From NCBI GenBank assembly GCA_903859205.1, contig CAIOLM010000036.1:35256-99255 (forward strand): a stretch of 64,000 nt of DNA, read 5' to 3'. A program made the position numbers and the translations under genes. Positions 29,391-38,291 of the stretch are shown here, one piece after another. The notes beneath the pieces are model-generated. The model saw only the letters and a list, made by a program, of their open reading frames with translations. It was not told the DNA's origin and made no database searches. Position 1 is the stretch's first letter; each line of letters starts with the position of its first letter. This stretch comes from an uncultured Microbacteriaceae bacterium (lineage in GTDB: Bacteria; Actinomycetota; Actinomycetes; Actinomycetales; Microbacteriaceae).

Positions 29391-30761
29391 TTATCTGGCG
29401 AGGTTGTTACCACACAGGTAAAACCCTGTGGCCAAGGTGTCGATGGCTTGCTTGGCTGAGTCACTCACGTCGCCCAGGGCATAAATCGTGAAGGTGAGCA
29501 GAGAGCCATCCTTGGCATGAATGATGCCTGAAAGCGTATAGCCGGTATCAATCCAACCTGTTTTGGCCAGCAGCTTGCCCGCAACAACAGCGTTCGGACC
29601 CTCGAATCGGCCACTGTACGAGAGAGAGCCTTTCTTTCGAGCTATCGGCAGGTTGTCGAGAATGACTCCAAGATTGCCATCGCGAGCGGCAACCTTCACG
29701 AACAGGTGGTTCAAGTAATCGGGAGTGATGGCGTTATCGTCGCTGAGGCCTGACCCGTCGGCGAAGTGCAGGCCAGCGGTGCCGATGCCATAGTTCGCAA
29801 GCCCCTGCTTGGTGCCGGCGTCGATGTCGGCGAATGTGTTGCCTGCGCCGACTTTGATTGCCGTCAGTCGCGCGAGCATTTCGGCCGCCGTGTTGTCGCT
29901 GTAAGTAATGATGCGTTCCATCAACGCCGAGACAGGGGGCGACTTCACCGAGCCCAAGAGCTTTGCGTCGGCTGGGGCAGAACCTGACTCAATCTGTGTG
30001 ACGCCGATCAGTTTGGCGAAGGCGTTGGCGGCACGCGCGACGGGGTTGGTGCTGCGAGGTGATGTTCCCTCGTCGGGGTTGGCTCGATCACCGTCGACCA
30101 TGAGGCCCGTGATGTGGGGCATGTACCCGTCGCGAATCTCTTTCTTGTTCCAACTCGGTTGCCAGGCCTGACCGCCGAAGACACTCGAGTCAACAATCAA
30201 CTTGGTGAGGGGAACATCGACGTTGGCCGGATCTGCAGAGTAGGCCTTGAGCGCCTGGTCGGCGAGGGCATCCAGATGTGCGACGTTGCCATAGACGGTA
30301 CGGTGCCCAGAAGGAGTTCGCGAGAGCGTGACGTCGCCTCCACCGACGAGAACCACCGAACCCGGTTCGGCACCCGAAAAGACCCGCGTCGTAACGCGGT
30401 AGCCAGGACCAAGCACGGCGAGCGCGGCAGCCATGGTGGGAACCTTCGTCACACTCGCGGCGCGGGATGCGGTGAGCCCACCCCGATCAAAACGAACCTC
30501 GCCCGTGGTGGCGTTGAGCACCTCGGCCTGAAGGTTCGCCAAGCGAGGGTCAGCGGCTCGGTCAGAGACGGAGCATGTGCGACTCGCGGTCGGTGTCGGT
30601 GTTGGTGTGGGCATCGCGGAAGCGCTCTGTCGTGACTGACTCATCTCACGAGAAACGAGCGCCGAGCTCGTGGCAAGAACGCCACCAAGCAAGACAAGAA
30701 TGACGATAGAAATTATGGTGACGCGCCTCGGGCGGGTTAGCGCGGCAAACCACTTCATCAT
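29391..30761 (-). CDS. dacB: D-alanyl-D-alanine carboxypeptidase/endopeptidase (PBP4, S13 family)
   Basis: Periplasm-side penicillin-binding protein that trims peptidoglycan peptides; 456 residues. The membrane anchor is at about 14-34, then a Pro/Thr linker (51-60). The three active-site motifs are present: SVTK at 103-106, SDN at 288-290 and KTG at 400-402. The ATG pair at 30761/30758 is used because the anchor then starts normally; a reading 91 codons longer has no support and runs into the PAP2 remnant. Confidence 0.92.
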   Translation of the reverse strand: MMKWFAALTRPRRVTIISIVILVLLGGVLATSSALVSREMSQSRQSASAMPTPTPTPTASRTCSVSDRAADPRLANLQAEVLNATTGEVRFDRGGLTASRAASVTKVPTMAAALAVLGPGYRVTTRVFSGAEPGSVVLVGGGDVTLSRTPSGHRTVYGNVAHLDALADQALKAYSADPANVDVPLTKLIVDSSVFGGQAWQPSWNKKEIRDGYMPHITGLMVDGDRANPDEGTSPRSTNPVARAANAFAKLIGVTQIESGSAPADAKLLGSVKSPPVSALMERIITYSDNTAAEMLARLTAIKVGAGNTFADIDAGTKQGLANYGIGTAGLHFADGSGLSDDNAITPDYLNHLFVKVAARDGNLGVILDNLPIARKKGSLSYSGRFEGPNAVVAGKLLAKTGWIDTGYTLSGIIHAKDGSLLTFTIYALGDVSDSAKQAIDTLATGFYLCGNNLAR

Positions 30762-30794
30762 GGGCTGGCCTTTCCCCGTCGCACGACTGATCTC

Positions 30795-31010
30795 TCCAGC
30801 GAGGTTATCCGATGCAGCCGATGGTTTCCTGACGGTCGTCGATTCCCCAAGACGGCATGGATTCTCATGCCCAGGCTGGCGTTGATTTATCCCGCCACCG
30901 TCATGCTCCAACAGCATTACCTGATGGATGTTTACGCGGGTATCTTCGCCGGCTTTGCCTGGTACTGGGCGGTCATGTTCGTGGTCGAGCGTCCGAGCCT
31001 CGTTCCTCGC
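30795..31010 (+). pseudogene. Remnant of a PAP2-superfamily phosphatase gene (C-terminal piece)
   Basis: The plus-strand reading frame from about 30795 encodes a segment including RLALIYPATVMLQQHY and LMDVYAGIFAG. This is the last PAP2 motif: a His and, four residues on, an Asp in DVxAG, within hydrophobic helices. The N-terminal half with the other two catalytic motifs is missing, no start or promoter is seen, and the frame then runs into a terminator and a tRNA. It is best read as a decayed lipid-phosphatase gene. It occupies most of the gap between dacB and tRNA-Thr. Confidence 0.6.
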
Positions 31011-31044
31011 AACGAGCCGAGCCTCAGGGCACATCGCTCAAAGA

Positions 31045-31071
31045 AAAACCCCCGAGGATTTCGGGGGTTTT
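31045..31071 (-). terminator. Terminator of tRNA-Thr
   Basis: A perfect 11-bp stem (AAAACCCCCGA / TCGGGGGTTTT) with a five-base loop, five bases past the tRNA on the minus strand; it also works in the other direction. Confidence 0.85.
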
Positions 31072-31076
31072 CTGCG

Positions 31077-31152
31077 TGGGGCCGCCTGCGAGAATCGAAC
31101 TCGCGACCTATTCATTACGAGTGAATCGCTCTACCGACTGAGCTAAGGCGGC
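31077..31152 (-). tRNA. tRNA-Thr (anticodon CGT)
   Basis: The 76-nt minus-strand sequence has acceptor GCCGCCT/AGGCGGC, the D-arm TAGCTCAGTCGG, an anticodon loop with CGT and the T-loop TTCGATT. CCA is encoded. It reads ACG codons. Confidence 0.95.
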
Positions 31153-31184
31153 GTTTGTTGCGACGAGCGCAACAGGTGACAAGC

Positions 31185-31823
31185 TTACTCGCTGGAGTTG
31201 TCGCCGTCTAAACGACCTTGCTTGACCTTCGCCCGTCGGCGCACCACGAGGGTAATGACGAGCACGACGATGGCACCGGCAACAAGCCCGCCGGCCGCGT
31301 ATCCCACGTTTGCCCAGATACCGGGTCCCTCTGCATGATCAGCATCGCTGTCGTGGTGATCGCCATCTGGTTGAGGGATTCCCGTGTGGTCGGGGTCGTC
31401 GGGCCCTCCGGCCATGCCAGGCGCACTATTTGTGAAGTTGATTTTGCCCGAAATCGGGTGACCGTCAATTGAAAGAATCGAGTATCCGATGACCTGCTTG
31501 CCGCTCATCATGAGGGCGCGAAGGGGAATCGTGACAATCATCTTGGTCGAGTCATAAACGGGCTCACCTAGCGTGACGGCCATGCCCATCTCATCGGTCA
31601 GCGTGTACTTTGACATCTCGGGCACGATGGCCTCGCCAAATGTCAGCGTGATTTCGGTCAGCTTTGAGACCGTTGCGCCCTCTGCCGGTGAAGATGACTC
31701 CAGCTCGGAGTGCGCGTGAGCCGACGAAGCGAACGCAAGAATTCCAGCAAAAGCAACGACTGTGGCGATGAAAACGACAAAGGAGGTGCGGGCGAAGCGT
31801 CGCGATTGAGAAAAAATCTGCAT
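31185..31823 (-). CDS. CopC-domain copper-binding protein with membrane anchor
   Basis: A 212-residue protein. The signal peptide ends in SAHA with His38 as first mature residue, the copper-coordinating N-terminal His of CopC proteins; a second His (DGHPISG, His122) is also kept. After the CopC beta-sandwich (38-132) come an Asp/His-rich linker (140-165) and one C-terminal helix (173-195) ending in a basic tail. No copD or other copper gene adjoins it, so a copper-uptake partner is not evident. Confidence 0.9.
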   Translation of the reverse strand: MQIFSQSRRFARTSFVVFIATVVAFAGILAFASSAHAHSELESSSPAEGATVSKLTEITLTFGEAIVPEMSKYTLTDEMGMAVTLGEPVYDSTKMIVTIPLRALMMSGKQVIGYSILSIDGHPISGKINFTNSAPGMAGGPDDPDHTGIPQPDGDHHDSDADHAEGPGIWANVGYAAGGLVAGAIVVLVITLVVRRRAKVKQGRLDGDNSSE

Positions 31824-31829
31824 GACTCA

Positions 31830-31835
31830 ATTCTA
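31830..31835 (-). promoter_or_regulatory. -10 hexamer of a leaderless promoter (copC-like gene)
   Basis: On the minus strand TAGAAT ends six bases before the ATG at 31823. Confidence 0.55.
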
Positions 31836-31870
31836 GGTAGCGCCAGAGTGCGAACCTGAGGAGAGGCTGG

Positions 31871-33388
31871 CTAGCAGGTGGCGCGCGTGGCGGGCACCTT
31901 TACGCCGGTCAGGTAATCGTCGACGATCTTGTTGACACAGTTACTTCCCCGGTTGTAGCCAGTGTGGCCCTCACCGGTATAGCGAATCAGTCGACCATCA
32001 GTGAGCTGATCGACGAGGCCGTCAGCCCACACGATGGGTGTCGCTGGGTCTCCGGTTGTACCGATGACCAGAATCGGATGCGGGCCTGTCGGCTTGAGTT
32101 TGGCCGGGCTCATAACGGCCTTGAACGGCCACACCGAACAGCCGACATCGCCGAACGCGAAGTACGCGCCAATCGTTGGCGCCACACGCTTGAGCTCAGC
32201 GGCGTTGCGGAGCCACAAGTCGCGAGGCGCCGGTGGGGCATCCAAACACGTGACGGCCGTGAAACCTTCGGTTTGGTTGCTCAGGTAGCTACCGTCGGCA
32301 TCGCGTTCGTTGTACCAGTCAGCCAGAGCGAAGGCGGTGTCGGGATTGTTGTCAGAGATGAGCTCGGAAAACATCTGCGTGAGGTACTTCCAAGAGTTCT
32401 GCGAGTACAACGGCGCAATGATTGCCGTAGCCAGTGTGTCGCCACCCAACTTGCGCCCATCGGAAGCCGTCACCGGATGCCCGTCAACCTGCGCGAGCAA
32501 ACGCGAGATAACTCCCTGAGCCGAAGCAACCGAACGCGAGAACGGGCAATCAGACTGCTTGAGGCACCAGACCAGGTAACTGCTGAGCGCCATCTCAAAA
32601 CCTTTGGCCTGCGTCACGATTCCAGCGTCGTTGCTCACGCTAGGGTCGACCGCACCATCGAGCACCAGACGGCCAACGCGGTTAGGGAAAGTTTGGGCGT
32701 ACATGGCGCCCAAGAAGGAGCCATAGGAATACCCGAGGTAGTTCAAGCTCGCATCACCTACGGCGCTTCGCAGCATGTCGAGGTCGCGGGCAACACTGAT
32801 GGAGTCAACGTGCCCGAGCAGGTCTCCTGTGTTGGCGAGGCAGGCCCGGGCGAATGCCTTCGCTTCGCCGAGCGACTCGCTGAGAGCTGCTTGGGTGCCA
32901 CGAGGTGATGATGTGACCCCGTAGAGGTAGTCGTCCATCTTCTGGGCTTCGTAACATTTGACGGCGGTTGACGCTCCAATGCCCCGAGGGTCAAAGCCAA
33001 TCACGTCAAACCTGGCAAGGAGCGTTTTGTCGACTGCGAAATCCAGACTGTCTCGCACGAAATCCACGCCGCTCGCCCCAGGCCCACCCGGATTGACGAA
33101 CAGCGAGCCCAAACGAGACTTCGCAGGCGCCCGGTGGCGAATCAGCGCCAAGCTAATTTTTTTACCCTCGGGCTTCGCCCAGTCAAGCGGGGCTGACGCG
33201 GTCGCGCACTCCAAGCCGTTTTTACAGGCGGACCAAGCCAACACCTGGGCATAGTACGGCCGCAGCTGCGACGAAACCTGACCGGGCGCGGGGGTTGATT
33301 GCACCACCGGTGGGGTGCCGACACAAGCGGAAAGGATCAGCGCAACCGAAGCGACGAGTGCTCCCGCGAGCGCACGCTTACCGCGCAC
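31871..33388 (-). CDS. Secreted alpha/beta-hydrolase lipoprotein (tripeptidyl aminopeptidase type)
   Basis: A 505-residue exported hydrolase. The lipobox LSAC puts the lipidated Cys at 22. The oxyanion-hole segment NPGGPG is at 99-104 and the nucleophile elbow GYSYGS has Ser221; a C-terminal TAP-like domain carries the His (GEGHTGYN). Relatives (SlpD/SlpE, Caeb-type) cleave N-terminal tripeptides or act as esterases. Its GTG overlaps the last base of the holB stop (TAGTG), so it is translated with the replication genes. Confidence 0.9.
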   Translation of the reverse strand: MRGKRALAGALVASVALILSACVGTPPVVQSTPAPGQVSSQLRPYYAQVLAWSACKNGLECATASAPLDWAKPEGKKISLALIRHRAPAKSRLGSLFVNPGGPGASGVDFVRDSLDFAVDKTLLARFDVIGFDPRGIGASTAVKCYEAQKMDDYLYGVTSSPRGTQAALSESLGEAKAFARACLANTGDLLGHVDSISVARDLDMLRSAVGDASLNYLGYSYGSFLGAMYAQTFPNRVGRLVLDGAVDPSVSNDAGIVTQAKGFEMALSSYLVWCLKQSDCPFSRSVASAQGVISRLLAQVDGHPVTASDGRKLGGDTLATAIIAPLYSQNSWKYLTQMFSELISDNNPDTAFALADWYNERDADGSYLSNQTEGFTAVTCLDAPPAPRDLWLRNAAELKRVAPTIGAYFAFGDVGCSVWPFKAVMSPAKLKPTGPHPILVIGTTGDPATPIVWADGLVDQLTDGRLIRYTGEGHTGYNRGSNCVNKIVDDYLTGVKVPATRATC

Positions 33389-34554
33389 TATGCGGCCAAT
33401 CGACGGATTGCGTGAATGAGCATGGCTTCGAGGGCGAGAGCGGGTGACACGTTGGAGGCGATGCGCTCGCGAGCCTCGGAGATGGCATCCAGGGCGGCAA
33501 GAGACTGCTCGGCAGTTCGGGCGTTTGCAATCGTCGTGAGCGCAGGGAGCTCTTCACGGTTGATGAGGTCGCCGTCAACACCGAGCTGAATGCGCACGAC
33601 ATCGCGATAGACCGACATGAGATCGACCAGGATGCGGTCAAGGCCGTCGCGCAGACTTCGAGTAGCGCGGCGTTTCTGCTGCTCTTCCAAGTTCTTAAAC
33701 TGGCTGCGCATCTGCGCCGGAATGGCATCGTCTTCGGCGATTCCGAGAGTGCGACGGGTGTACTCGAGCTCCTCGGCATCGCGCTCATCAGTGAGCGCCT
33801 TCGCGTCGTCGGTTGCGATTTCGAGAAGCCGGGCGGCGGCCATAACCGCATCGTGGACACCGCGCATCGCCAGCACTAACTCAATGGACTCTGCCCGGCG
33901 TGAAGCCGCCTCATCGTTGGTGGCCAGTCGGTGTGCCATTCCGATGTGACTCTGTGCGTGGCGTGCAGCGAGCTCTGCCTGCGCGCGCTCAACACCGTCG
34001 CGCTCAACCAGCAAATTCGTGACGTTCTCGATGCTCGGCACTCGCAAACGAACAGAGCGAACTCGCGACCGAATGGTGGGAATGAGGTCGGCCTCGCTGG
34101 GCGCGCAGAGTATCCACACTGTTCGCTCGGGGGGCTCTTCCAGAGCCTTGAGCAAGACGTTGCTTGTTCGCTCAGCCATGCGATCGGCGTCTTCGATGAC
34201 GATGACGCGATAGCGAGAAACCGACGGCGAGTAATACGAGCCCTCAACAAGGTCGCGCACCTCGTCAATCGAAATGATGACTCGCTCGGTGGTCAGGGTT
34301 GCTAGGTCGGGGTGCGTGCGAGCTGCGACCTGGCGGCAGTCTGGACAGTCGCCGCATCCCTGGGTTCGACACAGCAGCGAAGCGGCGAACGCGTAAGCAA
34401 GGTTTGAGCGACCCGAGCCGGGCGGACCGGTGATGAGCCACGAGTGAGTCATGGTTGACGCAGATGCGTCACTCGACTCAAGCTCTGAGGCTGCGGCCGC
34501 CTGAAAAACGGCGAGCGCCTCAGGCTGCCCCACCAGTTCATCCCAAACGGTCAT
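33388..34554 (-). CDS. holB: DNA polymerase III subunit delta'
   Basis: Clamp-loader subunit, 388 residues. The P-loop region reads GPPGSGRS (43-50), with Arg in place of the ATP-binding Lys, as expected for a delta' that does not hydrolyse ATP. Four zinc cysteines follow (62, 67, 70, 73), then the conserved LLKALEEPP and SRV sequence of the sensor region. It starts nine bases after tmk and may also have its own leaderless promoter. Confidence 0.93.
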   Translation of the reverse strand: MTVWDELVGQPEALAVFQAAAASELESSDASASTMTHSWLITGPPGSGRSNLAYAFAASLLCRTQGCGDCPDCRQVAARTHPDLATLTTERVIISIDEVRDLVEGSYYSPSVSRYRVIVIEDADRMAERTSNVLLKALEEPPERTVWILCAPSEADLIPTIRSRVRSVRLRVPSIENVTNLLVERDGVERAQAELAARHAQSHIGMAHRLATNDEAASRRAESIELVLAMRGVHDAVMAAARLLEIATDDAKALTDERDAEELEYTRRTLGIAEDDAIPAQMRSQFKNLEEQQKRRATRSLRDGLDRILVDLMSVYRDVVRIQLGVDGDLINREELPALTTIANARTAEQSLAALDAISEARERIASNVSPALALEAMLIHAIRRLAA

Positions 34555-34560
34555 GCCTCA

Positions 34561-34566
34561 AGGCTA
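34561..34566 (-). promoter_or_regulatory. -10 hexamer of a leaderless promoter (holB)
   Basis: On the minus strand TAGCCT ends six bases before the holB ATG. It overlaps the tmk stop codon, so it would be an internal promoter. Confidence 0.45.
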
Positions 34567-35181
34567 ACGAAGGGAACCGACACGAGCCTGAATCGCCGCT
34601 GCGATTTCATCGCGAGGCGCGCTTGCGTCGAGCACCAGCCAGCGCTGTGGCTCAGCTGCCGCAAGTGCAAGGAAACCTTCGCGCACGCGAGAGTGAAACT
34701 CTTGCTCCTCGTTTTCGAGGCGATCGAAAACCTTGTCGGCGGCGTCAAGGCGCACGCGCGCCGCCGCAGGGTCAAGGTCGAGCAGAATCGTGAGGTCAGG
34801 AAAGAGGTCGCCGGTGGCCCACATCGAGATGTTCCTAATTTCGTCGCCGTCGAGAACGCGCCCGGCGCCCTGGTAAGCCACTGAGGAATCGAAGTAGCGG
34901 TCTTGCAAGACGACCTCGCCACGCTCGAGTGAGGGACGAACGAGGGTTGAAATGTGGTGAGCACGATCGGCGGCGTACAGCAGGGCTTCAGCGCGCGGAG
35001 CAATCTCGCCCCGGTGGTGCAGAACGATGTTGCGGATCTCTTGGCCGAGCTCGGTTCCGCCGGGCTCGCGTGTTGTGACAACTGTGTGCCCCTGCTCAGC
35101 AAGGTAGTCAGCGAGCAGGCGAACCTGAGTCGACTTCCCCACTCCGTCGCCACCCTCAAAGGTGATGAACAGTCCGCTCAC
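34564..35181 (-). CDS. tmk: Thymidylate kinase
   Basis: Phosphorylates dTMP to dTDP. The 205-residue protein has the P-loop EGGDGVGKST at 9-18, the DRYFDSS substrate motif and the DLDP Asp-rich strand. The start is GTG, eight bases after topA. The topA-tmk-holB order is the usual actinobacterial one. Confidence 0.96.
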   Translation of the reverse strand: MSGLFITFEGGDGVGKSTQVRLLADYLAEQGHTVVTTREPGGTELGQEIRNIVLHHRGEIAPRAEALLYAADRAHHISTLVRPSLERGEVVLQDRYFDSSVAYQGAGRVLDGDEIRNISMWATGDLFPDLTILLDLDPAAARVRLDAADKVFDRLENEEQEFHSRVREGFLALAAAEPQRWLVLDASAPRDEIAAAIQARVGSLR

Positions 35182-35189
35182 GATTAGAC

Positions 35190-37862
35190 CTACTTCTTCT
35201 TTGCGGCGGTCTTCTTGGCCGCCGGCTTTTTGGCTGCGGCGCGGCGCTTGGGGGCCGGCCCCTTGGCCCGCTTGTCTGCAAGCAGCTCGACCGCACGCTC
35301 GTAGGTCATTTCTTCGACCTTGTCGGTGCGCGGAATCGTGGCGTTGGTCTCACCATCGGTGACGTACGGACCAAAGCGACCGTCTTTCACCTTGATGGGC
35401 TTGCCACTGATGGGGTCGGCTTCGAACTCGAATATGTTGGCGGATGCCTTGCGTGCGCCGTATTTAGGCTGAGCAAACTTGTCGAGAGCTCCGGCAAGAT
35501 CAATCTCGAAGATGTCGTTCTCCGTATCAAGCGAGCGAGTGTCAGTGCCTTTTTTGAGGTAGGCGCCATAGCGCCCATTCTGGGCAGTGATGATTTCGCC
35601 GGTCTCGGGGTCGGCTCCCACATCGCGCGGCAGGTTAATGAGCTTGAGTGCAGTCTCGAAGTCGAGCGTCGCCGGATCCATCGACTTGAAAAGAGAAGCT
35701 GTGCGCTCCTTCGGGGCCTTCGGATCAGGCTTGGCGTCGGCGTCAGCACCGGGCTCTCGCTCGGTCACGTACGGACCAAAACGCCCGTCTTTGGCCAAAA
35801 TCTCTTTGCCGTTGTCGGGGTTGATGCCGAGAACGCGGTCACCGGCAATCGGAGCGTCAATCAGCTCTTGCACCTTGGTCGCCGTGAGCTCGTCGGGTGC
35901 CATGTCGTCGGGCAAGTACACCTTGCGCTTCGCTTCAGGGCCAGATTCGGGGTCGTCAACCTCGATGTATGAACCCGAGGGCCAAATGCGCAGCATGTGT
36001 CCACCCGGAAGTTCAATCGAGTTAAGTGTCTGCTTGTCGATGGGGCCAAGGTTCGCAGCTTCGTACTGGAGTCCGGGGTGCTCCTCCCCCTTGCCGTAGT
36101 AGAACTCCTTGAGCCAAGCGGCGCCCTTTGCTTCGCCCGCGGCAATGCGGTCAAGGTCGCTCTCAAGCTCCGCGGTGAATTCGTAGGCGACCAGGTCAGA
36201 GAAGCTCTCCTCGAGCAGTCGGATGGCAACAAACGCAATCCATGTGGGCACGAGCGCCTTGCCACGGTTGACCACGTACTTTCGGTACTGAATGGTCTCG
36301 ATAATGCTCGCGTAGGTGGAGGGGCGGCCAATGCCGATTTCTTCCATCTTCTTGACCAGGCTTGCCTCGGTGTAGCGTGCCGGCGGCTGCGTCTCGTGAC
36401 CCTTGGCTTCGATGTCCGCAAGAACCAGCGCCTGACCCTCGGTCATGGCCGGGAGCTTGGCGTCATCGTTCGAGTCTTGTGACTTGGCATCGTCGTCGAT
36501 GGTCTCTTCGTAAGCATTGAGGAACCCGCGGAAGGTGATGACCGTTCCACTGGCGGTAAATTCAGCGAGCTCTGCACCAGCCGGAGTGACACCAACGGTC
36601 ACCGTCGCTGTTTGGCCCTTAGCGTCGGCCATCTGCGAGGCAACCGTTCGCTTCCAAATGAGTTCGTACAGTTTGAGCTCTTCGCCACGAAGAACGGAGG
36701 CGAGCTCGGCCGGAGTCTTGAAGACATCGCCAGACGGGCGAATCGCCTCGTGCGCCTCTTGGGCGTTTTTGTTCTTTCCGGCGTAAACGCGTGGTGACTC
36801 CGACACCTGATCAGCACCGTACATCGAGATCGCCTGAGTGCGGGCCGCGTTCATCGCCTGCGCCGAGAGGCCGGGCGAGTCGGTACGCATGTAGGTGATG
36901 TAACCGTTTTCATACAGCCGCTGAGCCACGCTCATAGTCTGGCGCGATGAGAATTTGAGCTCGTTGACGCCGGCCTGCTGAAGCGTCGACGTCGTGAATG
37001 GCGCCGCCGGCTTGCGCGAGTATGGCTTGGTCTCGAGCTTGCTGACGGCAATCGTGGTGCCGGGCGAGGCGATCTGCGCCGTCAGGGCGAGGGCTTCACT
37101 TTCGTTCAGCGCGCGGGCACTGCTCTTGAGCTTGCCGCTCTCGTCGAAGTCACGACCGGATGCAATCGATGCGCCCCCGAGACGAACAAGCTTGGCCTCA
37201 AACTGCGATGAGATGTCGGATGAGGTGCCGACGGTGAGCAACAGGTCCCAGTAGCCGGCCGTGGTGAATGCCATGCGCTCACGTTCGCGCTCCACGATGA
37301 GTCGCGCGGCAACCGACTGCACACGACCAGCCGAAAGGTTCGGGCCAACCATGCGCCAGAGCACGGGAGAAATTTCAAAGCCGTAGATTCGGTCAAGGAT
37401 TCGACGGGTCTCTTGCGCCTCGACCAGATCAGTGTCTAGTTCCCGGGTGTTCTCACGAGCGGCTTCGATGGCTTCTTTAGTGATCTCATGAAAGACCATT
37501 CGCTTGACCGGAACCTTGGGCTTGAGCACCTCGAGCAGGTGCCACGCAATGGCCTCACCCTCGCGGTCTTCATCGGTTGCGAGGTAGAGCTCGTCGGCTT
37601 CTTTGAGGGCCCGCTTCAGGTCAGCAACGGTTCGCTTACTGTCTTCTGACACGACGTAATACGGCTGGAATTTGTCTTCGATGTTGACCGCGAACTTGCC
37701 GAACGGCCCCTTCTTCATGTCAGCCGGGAGCTCTTTGGGCGTCGGAATATCGCGAATGTGACCGACCGAAGCCAACACCTCGTAGTCGCTGCCCAAGTAC
37801 TTGCCAATGGTCTTGGCTTTGGCTGGCGACTCGACGATGACGAGCTTTCGTGACTCTGACAA
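35190..37862 (-). CDS. topA: DNA topoisomerase I
   Basis: Type IA topoisomerase that relaxes negative supercoils; 890 residues. The Toprim domain starts at VIVESPAKAKT (8-18), the catalytic Tyr is in NGYITYMRTDS near residue 330, and three C-terminal repeats of the DGRFGPYVTE type replace the zinc fingers of the E. coli enzyme, as in other actinobacteria. The tail is Lys/Ala-rich. The start is TTG with AAAGG upstream. The tad genes lie just upstream in the same direction. Confidence 0.97.
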   Translation of the reverse strand: MSESRKLVIVESPAKAKTIGKYLGSDYEVLASVGHIRDIPTPKELPADMKKGPFGKFAVNIEDKFQPYYVVSEDSKRTVADLKRALKEADELYLATDEDREGEAIAWHLLEVLKPKVPVKRMVFHEITKEAIEAARENTRELDTDLVEAQETRRILDRIYGFEISPVLWRMVGPNLSAGRVQSVAARLIVERERERMAFTTAGYWDLLLTVGTSSDISSQFEAKLVRLGGASIASGRDFDESGKLKSSARALNESEALALTAQIASPGTTIAVSKLETKPYSRKPAAPFTTSTLQQAGVNELKFSSRQTMSVAQRLYENGYITYMRTDSPGLSAQAMNAARTQAISMYGADQVSESPRVYAGKNKNAQEAHEAIRPSGDVFKTPAELASVLRGEELKLYELIWKRTVASQMADAKGQTATVTVGVTPAGAELAEFTASGTVITFRGFLNAYEETIDDDAKSQDSNDDAKLPAMTEGQALVLADIEAKGHETQPPARYTEASLVKKMEEIGIGRPSTYASIIETIQYRKYVVNRGKALVPTWIAFVAIRLLEESFSDLVAYEFTAELESDLDRIAAGEAKGAAWLKEFYYGKGEEHPGLQYEAANLGPIDKQTLNSIELPGGHMLRIWPSGSYIEVDDPESGPEAKRKVYLPDDMAPDELTATKVQELIDAPIAGDRVLGINPDNGKEILAKDGRFGPYVTEREPGADADAKPDPKAPKERTASLFKSMDPATLDFETALKLINLPRDVGADPETGEIITAQNGRYGAYLKKGTDTRSLDTENDIFEIDLAGALDKFAQPKYGARKASANIFEFEADPISGKPIKVKDGRFGPYVTDGETNATIPRTDKVEEMTYERAVELLADKRAKGPAPKRRAAAKKPAAKKTAAKKK

Positions 37863-37910
37863 AAAGGAACCTTTCGAATTACGGATGTGTCGGTGTCACC
37901 ATACAGGTCT

Positions 37911-38291
37911 TCACCGGCTGGTCAAATTAGGGGCGTTTCGGGATGGTCCGGCATGTGCCTTAGCGTGAAGGACCAAAGCTCCCAGTGTCGTGCGCAGCTG
38001 AATGCGTGATTCCAAGCCAAAAACAGTGCACGTAACCACCTGTGCGTGAGCCTCTTGAACCAGACTTCTGACCCGCGAACAGGCGTCTCCGGGAAGTCGC
38101 CCACTGCGCGTGTCGGCCGCCTCGAGAGCGGCCTGATCGGCCACGCCCTGCAGTCGAATACCCACCTGCAGGTACATACCCGCACCGAGAAGACCCGCGA
38201 GGGCCACCGTCACACAGAACACTCCTATAAGAAGGAGCGGCGCCGAACCACGCTCAGGCCCGGAAGCCCGTAGGACCGCGCCGCCGCTCAC
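37911..38291 (-). CDS. TadG/Rv3654c-like pilus-assembly protein
   Basis: A 126-residue protein with one hydrophobic segment (17-39) followed by ADQAALEAAD (51-60), typical of the short TadE/G-like protein of the actinobacterial helicase-secretion neighbourhood. The GTG start overlaps the TGA of the preceding TadE-like gene (GTGA), which decides it; a 35-codon longer reading would overlap far into that gene. Probably a minor pilin or pilus-assembly factor at the membrane. Confidence 0.85.
   Translation of the reverse strand: MSGGAVLRASGPERGSAPLLLIGVFCVTVALAGLLGAGMYLQVGIRLQGVADQAALEAADTRSGRLPGDACSRVRSLVQEAHAQVVTCTVFGLESRIQLRTTLGALVLHAKAHAGPSRNAPNLTSR

Noticed and set aside
30867..31124. Intact plus-strand gene of 85 codons covering the PAP2-like segment
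   Set aside because: The frame runs through a strong terminator and the tRNA-Thr gene and lacks the first two PAP2 motifs; it is treated as a remnant.
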